In this document: piece by piece, positions 39,101-52,965 of the stretch
Layout: each line of letters begins with the position of its first letter
How positions within the stretch are numbered: the first letter of the stretch is position 1
DNA from: Rapana venosa
Taxonomy: Eukaryota > Mollusca > Gastropoda > Neogastropoda > Muricidae
Assembly (NCBI GenBank): GCA_028751875.1
Contig: CM054134.1
Location: 50,542,751-50,606,750 of the forward strand
Direction of reading: 5' to 3'
DNA length: 64,000 nucleotides
The notes under the pieces: model-generated
Databases searched by the model: none
Seen by the model: the letters and a program-made list of their open reading frames with translations, nothing else
Told to the model about the DNA's origin: nothing
Translations under genes and position numbers: made by a program

Positions 39101-42100
39101 CACAGCCACAATGTCAGCAACATACACTTCTGGTGCTGTTTAACATGTATGTACACATGCTTCTTCACAGCCCTGGAGAGCACGTTTATGAGAGGCCTTC
39201 TGTGAAGTTGCCGTCATTCATACATGTATGCACACATGCTTCTTCACAGCCCTGGAGAGCACGTTTATGAGAGGCCTTCTGTGAAGTTCCTGTCATTCAT
39301 ACATGTATGCACACATGCTTCTTCACAGCTCTGGAGAGCATGTTTATGAGAGGCCTTCTGTGAAGTTGCTGTCATTCATACATGTATGCACACATGCTTC
39401 TTCACTGCCCTGGAGAGCATGTTTATGAGAGGCCTTCTGTGAAGTTGCTGTCATTCATACATGTATGCACACATGCTTCTTCACTGCCCTGGAGAGCATG
39501 TTTATGAGAGGCCTTCTGTGAAGTTGCTGTCATTCATACATGTATGCACACATGCTTCTTCACAGCCTACATGTATGAGTGACAGCAATTTCACAGAAGG
39601 CCTCTGATAAACATGCTCTCCAGGGCAGCCTGCATAGACAGCCGACGTTAAGAAGTTGCAGACAGGAGGGTGCCAGATAAATGTCAAAACATGAACTTAT
39701 TTTTTCATTACCATGAAAAGGTGAATGAACATGTGTGTGTGCATGGGTGTGTGTGGTTGTGCATGTGTGTACGAGCATGTGCCTAAGTAGTGGGATACAT
39801 GCATGAGTGCATTTGCATGCTGTATCAGTATGAGGTAGCCAGCATCCACAATCATGAATGCAAGCATGACAGAGTGTTTGTGTGTATGTGTGGTGTAAAG
39901 GCCACTTCTGGAGATACCCTCATCTCTTTTCCAGTCTTTCATCTCTTCCTCTACTCAAACAGATAAATGTCTGAGCAGATAATGCAACAAGTATCTTCTT
40001 CTTCAAACACTCCAAAAGCAACTGTTGTCTGTCACATGAATGAAAATGCGTTGTGTTGCAGTTAAACGCCTGACAAGTCAGGCCCAGCATGTCTAACTTG
40101 GGCATGCAATAGTTATCTAATCCTCACGATCCCAAAGTCTTGGGTCATTCTCTGTACAATTGCCACACCTGCTAAAGGCAAAGTGTTTGGTTGGGGGTTT
40201 TTTGGTGTGTTTTTTTAACAATCTTTTAAGTCGGCTCATATACACACCTGCCAGCTTCTTATTTCCTTTTCTATATAAAGATGAAGTAGATCCAGTATGC
40301 AAGAAGCCATAATTCATGTTAATGTTAGGTGAAGAGCAGAAATATTAACATATCCAGGGAGAGCAACCTTAATTTCATGCCCAGAAATCCACCATGTCTG
40401 TACTGGTATACAGTATACATATCTACGTGCCTAAGGTTTTTCTGATGTATTTGCCTTATGTAGCTGGTAAAGTATTTGTAAAGTGGATTTTCTGGCAGAT
40501 GTGGAGTCCTGCACATATGGAGTGTTCCACTTCGGACAACTCTCCCTAGGGAAAAGAGAACACAGAAAACCTTCCTGCACTACAACTGTGTCTACATATC
40601 TCAAAGATATTCCAGGGCCTTATAAATCACTCATTCCTGCACACCAAAAAACCCCACCTCCACACACAACCTCAGCTGTCACAAACAAGAAACATGATCA
40701 AAGTATAAAAAAAAATCAAACATGTCACTCACCATGTCCTTGTTTGTGGCGTCGCTCAGGATTCCCCCAAAGGTGATGATCGGGGTCAGGCAGGCAAAGT
40801 ACAGGAAGACGAAGGAGGCCAGGCACTGTATGTGCAGGGCATCCTTGACATCGCTCAGGTAAAACGGCAGTTTTCTTCTGATGTCTTGTCGTAAACCGCC
40901 AAATATTCTGCAAGAATAGTTTGAAAACAAACAAATGTACATATCATGCAGGTATATTTATGAACATGTTCATGCATGCATACACATACACACACACACA
41001 AGCATACACATATAAAGTAAAGGTAAAGGAGTCCCATAACCTATAAGGTCGTAGGGGAGCGAGGCGTCAGAGACCTCACTTCTCTAGGGCCAGCATATTG
41101 AGGGCGGCGCCCATCTCCTCTCCCTCGCTGCTTTACCTTCCCTGACCCTAAAGAGGGCAGGTACCCATTTACAGCTGGGTGAACTGGGGGAACTATACTG
41201 AAGCCAAGGTGCGCAAACGGTCACCCATCCAACTGGTAACCACGCTCGACGCTGCTTAACTTGGCTGGGGGAAAGCGAGTGCTCCGACCACTGAGCTATC
41301 CCGTCCCCTATACACATATATACATACACAAATGTAGGCGCTTATATGCAAAATTTCACACACTTTTCCTTTTAACCTCTTAACTGCCCAGTGCAAGTGC
41401 ACCCTATATGCCGGGGAATAAAATTCTTATGTACCACTGCTATGTTCATATCCCTCTTACTCAGAAACTACTACATGAATATTCCTGATAGTCTACACAA
41501 TGACAGTATATATATCGTAGATTACTTTGAGGCAAGCTCAAATTAGTTAGCATGATATTTCACTGCGAAAATATATTTAAAATGTAAAAAATCGACCATA
41601 AATACGATTTCTTCATCACCACTGTCATTCGAGTACCCCCCATCTCAATAATGTCAAACATATGTCTAGGCCAAATCTCATTCATTGTTTTTTAAGTACA
41701 CGATCTCCTGAATCATTCGCGATCGTTTTCATCAATGTTAGGTAAATCTAGTTTTATTTGCCACTTTTACAGCTGTGTAAAGTTATTTATGCCTTCAACA
41801 AGAAGTGTCAGCAATTTTGAACAAGAACTTCCCAAGCAGTCATGCATAAAAACACAAAATACGAGCGAAAAAACGATCGTTTTTGCCATGGTTTTTGCAG
41901 CTCGATGTTGCCAAGCAACAGGAGAGTGACCTCCATTAATTTTGGAGTTGTTTCCCTTTAACTGTAGTCAAGGAAGCAGGCTTGTTTACTTCAGTTCGAC
42001 ACCCCGGAAATTTTCCGGGTTGTTGGCGTATAGGGTGCACGTTTAGCCCTGGAGAATTTCCGGGGTAAGGCAGTCTAGTGGTTAATACCAATATAATATT

Positions 42101-45100
42101 TCAGGAATGTGTATTATGTGCATTGTGTTTGTGCGTGTGTGTGTGGGGGGTGGGGGTGCGGGTGCATGAGTGGATATGCGTGAATGCATGTGTGTGTGGG
42201 TGTGGGTGAGTGTGTGCATGCATCTGTGTGTGTGCATGTGTGGGTGAGTGTGTGCATGCATCTGTGTGTATGCGCACAAACATATGTGTGTGTGTGTGTG
42301 ACAGGGAGAAGGAGACAGGCAAGCAGACAGAAAAACATACAAAAGAGATAGAGAATTCACTTCTGGTTTCTGTTAAACACTTTCTGCTTTCTTCTCAACC
42401 ATTAAAGTGTAAACTGACCACTCATATTTTTGTTAAATGTCTAATCTTCATACATCACTGAACTGTTTCTTCCACAAATGACTTAAAAAGTGCCTCCATC
42501 CCCTCTCTTTCTCACCCATCCCTCTCCCTCTCTTTCACTCCCCTCTCCCCCCACTCTGAGTCTTTGTCACAATGAAACAAGTTTATCAAATAATATAAAA
42601 CTTTTCTGCAGAGCCCATAGCCATTCCCTCAGCCAATCAACTCTGTGTAGAGGCTGTATAGTGTAGAGTCTTCTCAACTGGTTTGAAATGGAGAATAAAA
42701 TTTCAAGTTTCTTTTTACTTCCGAACACAAGGTGGTTGAAAAAATTCTAGGATAAGAGTTGACAGCTGGTGAGAATATGTACAGATCTTGCTGAAAAGTA
42801 TTTTCCCTTCATTTGTATACAGAGTCAGATAGTCTTGTGCCAGACCATTCACATTTCCACAGGCTCCCCTGTACAACCATTTACATGGAATAGTCTATAT
42901 AGTGGGTAACATTACCATTGGTTTTGATTGTCAGATTTCTTATTAAGGAGATTTTGCAGTATGGACGATTCCATTACTCTACAAACAAAATGAACACTTA
43001 GTGAATGCTTCACCAAAAACATTTAGTAAGTATGGTATATTATATGGTCTTGTGGGTCCTTGCTGGACGCTTTGGGGTCATCCACAAAGAAGGCCTACTC
43101 TTCCATGAAAAACAAAAGAATAGACACCTCACAAAAAAGAATATATTACACTGAACTTGTTAAACTTTGTGTTGGGGGGATCAGTTTCTTTCACTCTCAT
43201 GGGGCCTCACCAACAACAAAAAACAAAGAGTAGCATTACTCATTACATTCTTTATTCAATAATGATAAATATTCGAAAACTATCAAAAACTGACTTATGC
43301 AACACTCCTGTGATGATGATGATGATGATGATAATGACAATGATGGTGGATCCTGTGTACACTGGGTATATTATAACACAGCAAATTCTGTTACACAGTC
43401 ACCTCCCATCAGTGAGATATGGGCCATAGCGCACAGAGGGTATATATATACTATACACTGGAAGTACTCAGAGTCAACTGTTGCTGGTGTGACTTACCTG
43501 CCAGTACGTACTAATGTATGATCCCCATGGTCTTCTGCATCTTCTTGTCCCACAACCTTCCCATTGGGCTGAGGAGGAGCTGAGGAAGCAGTTTTGCGAT
43601 TCTCCTGTTGAAACAAACCAGCCAATGTTTGTTTCTGACAAATGTTTCTGCACCTCTCTGAAATAACTTCAAAAAGCAGTCCGATATAATATAATCTTTC
43701 TTTTTTAAAAGTCTGGATCACTGTAACTCATTGCAGAATCTGTCCATATCTTATAACTAAAAGTTTGATAAACATCAAGACTTCACACTCTGTGAATAAA
43801 GACGGTATCAACTGAACATACCTTAGTTCATCACTTAGCTCACTCTATGACATTGCCTTGCAAGAAAAGCTTACTACTGGGTTACTGTTCATTTCTTACC
43901 TCAGCGACAAAAAGAAAAATGGAGAATTTTCATTCCAACCTGATTTTTTTGTTCATGCTTATTCTTTCAAATTGAGGAGGATGATCTACCAACCAGTTGA
44001 TCAAGTTTTAAGCTTCCTGTATCCAAAAAACATCAGCTCAAACAGCATACTAATCAAATATTAAATAAACTCTGATTTTTATTTAAATGGACTATATCAG
44101 CTTTGTCAAATGCTATATATGCAGGTAATGATAAAGATATTGGTGCAACCAGTCTGATATATTCTGGAACACTATTTCAAATCTACCATTCTGAAAGGAA
44201 AACAGACAGTCAATAAATTGCAGTATATCAGTGGGAATTCATTATGGTTTTTTTTGTTTGTTTTTTTTGCTGCCTCATCTTCTGACGATCCCCGTCCTAC
44301 TGCTCCCACACCGCTCATCTCCATCTCCCCGCCACAGCCACACCCAGATTCACTGTGTCTCATCCTCAGGGTCGGAAGTCCACAGGGAGCCCATCACTAT
44401 CAGGCCGCCGTGGGGCTACCAGCCAGAGGGGCCCTGCACTGCTGCTGGGTCACTTTGGTGGTGTTCAGTGGTGCCTGTTCTGAGCTAACATACGCAGGAC
44501 ACCACCTACTAAGCCCCCTACTAACGACATTATTAGCTCAGTCGCGGAGCCAGACTGAGTGAGTTGCCCACCCGAAGTGGCAACCACCACAACGTCCCTC
44601 CAACGACCGTCCCCCGCGAACCTCCAACCCCAAAGGCTTTGACACAAACTCACCACAGGCACAGAAGTGTGTGGGCAAACCGAATCTGAGGTCACCATGA
44701 GGCCAGAGAAACTGGGACCACCGAATCAGAGGCATTTTTTTTTAAATGCATGATGATCAATGACAATGAGGATGATGTAATGATGCTGCTGTGGAAGTGC
44801 ATATGCTTTGAGACTACTTGACAGGGTTGTACTCTACGCTTACTATCATAATATATCCCGGCGTCAACCGGGCCCGAGAGATACAGACACCTGCAGTGTT
44901 GGTCAGGTAATTTGAGCAACACTCTCAAACTCGCATCCGTTAAGTGGATGAAGCTCGACTGTGTGGTCCCAGTCTTCCCACTGAGCCCACAGCACACTCA
45001 CTCTGGGTAGGAGCCGGCCGGAGTCCAAAAAATCCCTATGACTCTTATGGGAATCGAACCCACGACCTTCCAGTCCGTAACCCAAGGCGCTAACCACTGC

Positions 45101-45940
45101 GCCATGGCGGCTGGTATTCATTATGGTTTCACTCATTCATTCAATTTTTTGTTCACCCCCCCCCCCCCCCCAAATTTTTTTTAAAAAGAAAGAACCTATA
45201 TTATATGATGTTTGTGGCTAGTGAGGTAACCTCAAGACAAAGTAAGAGAATATACTATTACTCTATTCAAGTGATTTTTTTTTAAATCTGATTTCTTGTG
45301 TGTGAGTGTGTGTGTGTGCATGTGCATGTGATTTCTTTTATTGTTGTTGTTTTGCATCGGTTCATTAGACTGAATGATTTACATGCCAGTCCAAACAACC
45401 ATTACTTTGCTTCATTTCACAGGAACTAAAACTGCAACAGCGGCAGCAGCAGAAGACTATCAAAGTTATTACCGAGGACACAAGACACACACCTGAGATG
45501 GTACACTTTTGGGTGGCTCAATACGAATGCTGGGATCCCACTCCCCTGGAGGAAGCACTGTGACCTGGTCCAAAAACTCATCAATACCCGTCAACAAGTC
45601 CTCCCGGCTGTGAGCATGGTATGCAACATCATGGAAGATCTGCAATCCCACAGTAGAATCACAGTATAGGATAATGATATGAACTCTAATCAAAATCAAA
45701 TAAAAAAACATCTCAATGGCTCTTAGGGATGTTAATCATTGTAAGTATCATTACCATCATCATCAAGACTATTTTTGATATGTCATAGGAAAATGTATTA
45801 CAGAAGTAAGTAAATTACTGCTGGTTTTGCACATGTGTTAGCAAAACCAAACACAGATAAAATACCTACAAACCTGTACACATATCATACATTTTGCTGC
45901 ACTTTCTGCCTTTTTCAGAAGCAAGTGGACACTAACACTT

Positions 45941-45976
<36 letters not shown>

Positions 45977-48900
45977 CAATCTGACAACCCGGGTTCAATT
46001 CCCATTCAAGGGGATATTTTCCCCTGGAGTTAACATCAGTGCAGACTCCACTCTCACCCAAAGTCCTTCGGATGAGACTATATGAACCGAGGCCCCGTAT
46101 GCAAACGCACGCAGAACATCTTGTGCACATGTTAAATCCTGGTCCGCTTTTCGTAAGATAGGCTATTGTGTGCCGGTGGGAACAGATGACAGAATTTACG
46201 AAACTGCATACACACGGGTACTGGATGTAAAAAAGCACATGAGTGCTTATTCCATTATCTTCTATATAAAAGAATAAATTAAATAAATAAATAAATAAAT
46301 AAAAATAACACACTGAAAATAAAAGTTTGACTTTGACTTTGACACACACACACTGAAAATAAAAGTTTGACTTTAATTTTGACTTTCTCTCTTTCTCACA
46401 CACACACAACAAACACACACACCTCCCTTCCCACCCCCACCCCCACTCCACCCCAACCCATCACACCACCCACCCAGAACCTCAATTACCTCATCAGTCA
46501 TCAAAGTAGCGATGGAACGGCCCATTTCGTGAAACTTGTTCTGGTTCCCCACAGGGCCCAGCAGTATGTAGATGAAGCGGGTGGGGATGGGCACCTCGGT
46601 GATGTCGCCCAGGATGGTCGCCTTGGACAGTCGTATAAAGGCCACCACCTGGTGGTTCAGAAACTCCACCTCCCCCACCAGAATGTTGGACGCTTCAGAT
46701 CCCGGAGGGATTTTCTTCATGAAGTGCAGATTCTGTCGCACAGAAGGAATCATAGAACCTTTTTTTGTGTGTGTGCTTTCTTGCAACATTTTTTGTTTGT
46801 TTTGTAGTTTTTGTAGATTTGGAGAGTTGTTTTGGAGTGGGGTGGGTTCTTGGGATTTTTTGTTTCCTTTTTTGTTTTGTTTTGGGTTTTTTGTTTGTTT
46901 GTTGTTGTTGTTGTTGTTGTTGGTTGTTTTTTTTTTGGGGGGGGGTTAAGAAGAAGTGAAGAATTGCTTTTTTGGTTGTAGGTTTTTTTGGTTTTGGATG
47001 GGTGGGTTTTTCTATGGGACTTTACTTCTCCATTCTTGTCATCTTAGCAATCTTTATCATCATCATGACACACATCAAGACACATGAGATCAATGATGAT
47101 CTCAAGAAAATGAATAAACAAAAGCAGAATAACATCATATGCAAATAAAGATAGATGAAACAAAAAGAAACTAAAATAAAATCATCATTCTGCAACAAAT
47201 CTATTTCAAGGACTGCTTTTTTTTTAAAATCAGAAAATACAATAACGCAGAAATAAAATGTATCCAAACATAAGATAAAGCTTTAGTCTGTGACCTATCT
47301 GAAGAACTTTTGGAAAAACAGATACCAAGAACAATATGCTAACTGAGAATTCTAGAAATGTTTCAAGCATAGACGAGAGCAAGTGAAACTAAAATGGTCA
47401 GTGGACTCCTCAAATCTGTAACTTTTTCTTGCTGGTATTTTCCTTATAGCTGTGACATATAAGTAAACAATCTTGATTACCACTCTCACTACAGCAAAAA
47501 TCATCACAAGTTCAAACCAAAGAATAAGAAAAGTTTTCAGAAATACTTTTTAAAAAAAGTAAAAACAGCGACCACAACCCAAACCATACAAGAATATAAA
47601 AGAAGCAAAAAGCATGCAGGTTAATAGATTATTTTTAAATACTCATCATTACACTGTAAATTAACACAGGTCAAATACAAGATCTAAGATTTAATCACTC
47701 TTCTCAATTGTTAAAAACAGCATGCAGTTCATCAAAATAACAACCACAGGGAAAAGCAGTAAAATAGAATGTCAGCAAAATTGCCAAAAGAGTTGTTTGC
47801 TTTAATAACAAACCTTTGATAATGCTCAACATTAAAATGTACAAACAGAAAACAAAATAAAAGAAACGATTTACCATGAACATTTCTTTTCATTACAGCC
47901 CATTCTGTACAAAATTCATCAGAACAGGTTTAAATCAATATTGCAGACACTCAATCTGATGATTGTTTTCCCTGTTTGTAACAAGAAGGTTTAGTTTACA
48001 TAAAGTAAAGTCACAACCTTTACACACATATACACAAGATCAAATAAAATGCCAACAGGTGAGAAGTATTAATGACATCATAATTGATTTAAATGTTTGG
48101 GTTCATGCCTTTGGGAGGGGGGGGGAGGGCAGAAAGATAAATCACATTCCCAAAAATATGAGACGGATTTAATCTAAATGGTCTAAGAAGAAGCCTCTGA
48201 TCTGCTCACCGTAATCACAAATCCAAATATCATTTACTTTTCCACACCAAGGAATTGTCTTTTTCCAAACCGAAAGATCCACACTGATCTCCTACAAATA
48301 AAAGAGCCACTGTAATTGCTTCCCAAAATTAAAGATCCACCAACACTGTTACATGCTTTCCAAACAAAAAGACCATTTCCCAAAATAACAGACCTACACA
48401 ATTCTTCACCAAAATAAATGACTGATGGATACTGATCTCCAAAATGAAAGATCTTTTGACTATTGCTAAAAAAAATAATTTGTAAATGTACTACACGTAA
48501 AAGACTCTCTTACTTGTTCCACCAAAACAACTGACAACTACTACCAACATTGCCATTGCAACCAAAACTGAAGTGTATTTAAAAATAAACCCTGGCAAAG
48601 CTGAAAAAGAAGAACTAATTGCCCCCAACTATAACATTTAACCCCTTGAGCAAGCAGAAGAGAGAAGTCACCTGTCCAGTGTACTGAGCAGATTAGTAAT
48701 TACAGTGAGCATTTTAGTGTCAAGCAGGTTTATGAATGAATCATAAATGAAAAATGTTGGGTTTTTTCTTTTTTGAACAAAGGCAAGATATCAAACTGTC
48801 AAGTATATTCTTATTCTTCATAGCTGCACAATGGAAAAACTGAAGAGCTGACCTCAAAAAAAGAAAGGAAAAAAAGTATATTCTTATTCTTTGTCACACG

Positions 48901-51900
48901 CTCAGACAGTAACTTCGGAGGCCCTAACAAATACTGTAGTACACCGAGGGCCCTCCAGGAGTCCAAAGAGCTTGTCCTTCATCAGCAGTTCAGTAAATCA
49001 ATTATCGGCCCTCACCTTTTAGTGTGTTCGACAGGTCTGGGAGAAGTGTTCTACTGTCATGGGAGGTGCACACGGAAGAATCACCAATGTGGAACTTGGT
49101 AAGCATGTGATGTCTGAGTCTGCAGTGTCCAATCCTCAGTATCACAATAGTCACTTGGTCTTCTATGGTCAGGAGGTAGTGGTCATCCTCACTTTTGAAA
49201 TTAGCGTGCTGCTGAAGCTATCTTCTCTTTTTCTTCACTATTGTCTTTGCTTCTTCATACATCACTTTCTGCTCCTATGACCTACCCTACCTTCTCTGCC
49301 AGTAGGTCAGCTTCCTTGTTGCCATGGATGCTGCAGTGTGAAGGAACCCACAGGATGACTATATGCTCAGTAGACTGCTGCAGGGCAACAAGAGCGGAGG
49401 CTGGGCATTAAGTTCCTTAATCTGTGAGATCTACTACCTTGAAGCAGAAACAGCGCATCTCAGAAGATGACAATTCTGGGGTGAATTGCCTCCCTGTTGA
49501 TGCAGAGTGTACTGGCTGCTGTCAACAGTGCAACTGCTTCAGCCTTGAAGTTTGTTGTGAACTTTCCCGTGGTGCTGATTGGCAATCAAATGCTTTTTCT
49601 AGGGCTATACAGAATGCAATGGTATGCTTTTTGTCTCGGAGTGCATCTTCAATTTCTTGGGCAACATAGGCAACCTGGTCCTCAGTGGATCTGTGCTGTC
49701 TGAATCCAGCCTGGTTGTTGGAGATCATCTCTTCCTACTCCAGGGACTAAGTCAGTCTGTTGTTCATGATCTTCTCCATAAGCAATGTCAAGTATATCAC
49801 TATTTCAGATCAAAGATCACTCATACAACCATACACATGCACATGCAAACACATACATACTTCTGCACACACACATGCATACACTCTTTTTTCTGCTTCA
49901 ACCTTTGAAGAACTGGGGAAAAAACAAAAAAGAACCCCCCCCCCTCCCCTTCCTGAATAAAACAAACAAACAAACATACAAACAACAAAGATTCCCCATA
50001 TTTCTACAATTGTCACATGCAAATGAAAATACTGAAAGTTCGGTAATAATCAATCAGTTGTTTTCTACATGGCCAATTCAATCTGCCTCTGGAATAAAAA
50101 TTTTCAAAAATATCACAAACCGCATGAGATTTTCGCCGCCTGGACTTCTGAAATAAATATAACCACACACTTTCCTCTGATCTTTTCAAAGAATAAACAA
50201 GGAATTTTCAATCCCCCCCCCCCCCCACCCCCCCCCAAAAAAGGGTAAGTGTCTGTTTCTCAGGCACAAAGAAAACTGTGGTATCAGTTACAGGTACATT
50301 CTATTTAAGGTGACACAACCACAAAACTGTTAGCTCTTAAAACATTGAAAATGTCCATTAAAATATTGTTTAATGATACAGATAAAACAGAGAAAATGGT
50401 TAAACCATCAAGTCGAAAGACGACAGAAACGCTATTCAGGCTAAGTAGAAGAAGACATAGTTCTCATGATATGTGAAGAAGATGGTTAAGGCACAAGACA
50501 ACAGACAAGTACAAAACAAGAAAGAAAAAGTTTGAGTGGGGAAGTGGAGTGTCTCTTTTTCTCAAATCATACGTGGAAAATTCATGACACAGAAGTTGCA
50601 AGAAATAGAGAAATAATCTGAAGTTTGTCAACATTTGAGAAAATATGATGACGTGTTATGAAAAAGCACAGATCTTACTTGTAAAGTCTGTTCATAAGTG
50701 TGAGATTTTGACAGTGTGACAGTTTACAGCAACAGTTTGGTAGAAGCATTCTGACTTTGGGGATGATGTTTAGACACAACACCTGTACGTATGCAGTTTT
50801 TTTTTGTTTTTCTCAGCTGCTGTCCACTCCATCCCAGCAGATGCTAATTACAGCAGAAACTGACCACACTTGGACTTGGTAAAAGGAAGGGACTAACTTT
50901 AGCACTGGGCCCTGGACCCTTAACTGAGTTATGCTGGATTTGTATGCTGTGTGCTGTTCTTTGGTGAATGGAAGAAAGGTCTATGCTTAACTGTTTACTC
51001 TCAATAAAGACAGTTTGATATTAAGTTCAGTTTTGTTAGTTTCATGTCCCCTTAAATGATGAAGTATCACACAGTTTCACGACAAAAAGCTCAAAGTATA
51101 TAATCTTACCCCTCCCTGTCAGGAAACAAAAACACACATGCAACAGCTTAGAATGCAACTTACTGTCACATATTTATTCAAAAATCACATACACACACAC
51201 ACAGGCATGCACACACACAAACACACTGGGTCTGTGGTCTAGACGTAAAACCTGCCTAGAAAGCAAGAAGTATGGTTTTATAATGCTGGTCTGTGCCAAA
51301 ACTTCTCCCCATTCACTAGACCTCAAGTAGAGGTCTGAGTGCTAGTCTTTCAGGTGAGATGATCAACCAAGATCCCGTGTGCAACACACAAAGCATGGAA
51401 AAGAGCCCATAGCAACAAGAGAAATGTCTGGCAAAATTCTGTAGGAGACAGCCACTCTGACAGGGAAACAAGAACACTTAAAAACTGGACCATAAAAATA
51501 GATGTGGAAGGCACTGCTTTTGTGGTGACATGCTCTCCCCAAGGAGAGTGCAGTGAATTTCATGCAGAGACACATGCTGTGACCAAAGTGGTGTTCAATT
51601 CAGTTCAACCACACACACACATACGCACACAGAGACGCACACAGAGGCACACACTCATGCACGCTTGCACACACACACACAAACACACGCAAACACACAC
51701 ACACACACACCACCACGCACGCACACACACACGCTAACACAGGTCTAAAGCAAGCATGTTTCCATGATCACATGCACTTAACAGTGTATGCACTTTGTGT
51801 GAGTGCACAAGCAAACAAAGAGACACATATTTAAACCATGTGTACGTGCAAACATGAAATAGAGTGGGCAGGTGTGTAAGACTCACAAAAATCATTTTCA

Positions 51901-52350
51901 TAGTAAAACAAACAATTTCTCTATGAATAAAGTTTTTTGGGGGGAAAGCTACAACCATATATGCACTTACTTTATGTGATGGCACTTCATGTAAAGAGTT
52001 GTCATCCACACATCCTCCATTGATCACACCATTAGGTGTGTGCATGTTGTGCTCTGAGGAGGGAGAGCTGCCTATACGTCGTAGACTGCTCATGTTCGGC
52101 ACACTCTTCGCCATTATTCGTTCTTCTCCTACATGGACATGGAAAAATCACTTTGAGCAGACTCGCGTGTGTGTGTGTGTGTGTGCGTGTGCGTGCGTGT
52201 GTGCGTGTGCGTGCGTGCGTGCATGTGCGTGCGTGCGTGCATGTGTACTTGCATCTGTCTTGGTGGTGGTTGTGGTGGGGGGTAGGGGGGGGGCCTCACC
52301 TGTGTGTATATGTGTGTGTGGGTGTGGGAGAGAGTATGTGTGTTTGTTTG

Positions 52351-52436
<86 letters not shown>

Positions 52437-52925
52437 TGAGTGAGTGAGGAGTGAGTGAGTGAGTGGTGTGGTGTGTGTGTGTGTGTGTGTGTGTGAGTGT
52501 GTGCGTGTGTGAGTGCATGCGTGTGTGAGTGCGTGCGTGCGTGCGTGCGTGTGTACTTGCATCTGTCTTGTCTTTCAAAATGTACATGAATATATGTCAC
52601 TATCTGTAAGTCAGTACATTGCACATAACTAATCACAAGACAGATGGTCCCAACAGTCATTTACCGTGATTATCCAAAGTTCTGGGCTCTGAGCATTTCT
52701 TGCCAATCTCTGCCAGGGAGCGTACAAAAGGGAGGTGAATGAGGCCATCTTCTCTGTGCCGCTTTTCATTCTGATGCCGATGACGAGCCATCAGAATTTC
52801 ATGGACCTGGTCACGAACTGTCGATTCCAGGTGCTTATTCGCTATCATGTTGTCAAGTGTCAAATCTGCAGACAAAAACAACACAGTGCCTTAGTTTCAA
52901 TGTGAATCAGGCATAAATTCACCAC

Positions 52926-52965
<40 letters not shown>

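Noticed and set aside
41213..41268. A 5S rRNA gene fragment
   Set aside because: The 5S-like part occurs in three copies, each joined to the same tRNA-like head and the same downstream body, so it belongs to a SINE and not to a 5S gene.
44218..44735. GC-rich frames on both strands that look codon-like
   Set aside because: They lie inside the composite SINE bounded by a target-site duplication; no homology to a protein is recognised.
52148..52660. His/Thr- and Cys/Val-rich frames of 85-170 residues around (TG)n tracts here and throughout the window
   Set aside because: Translations of CA/TG microsatellites on either strand.
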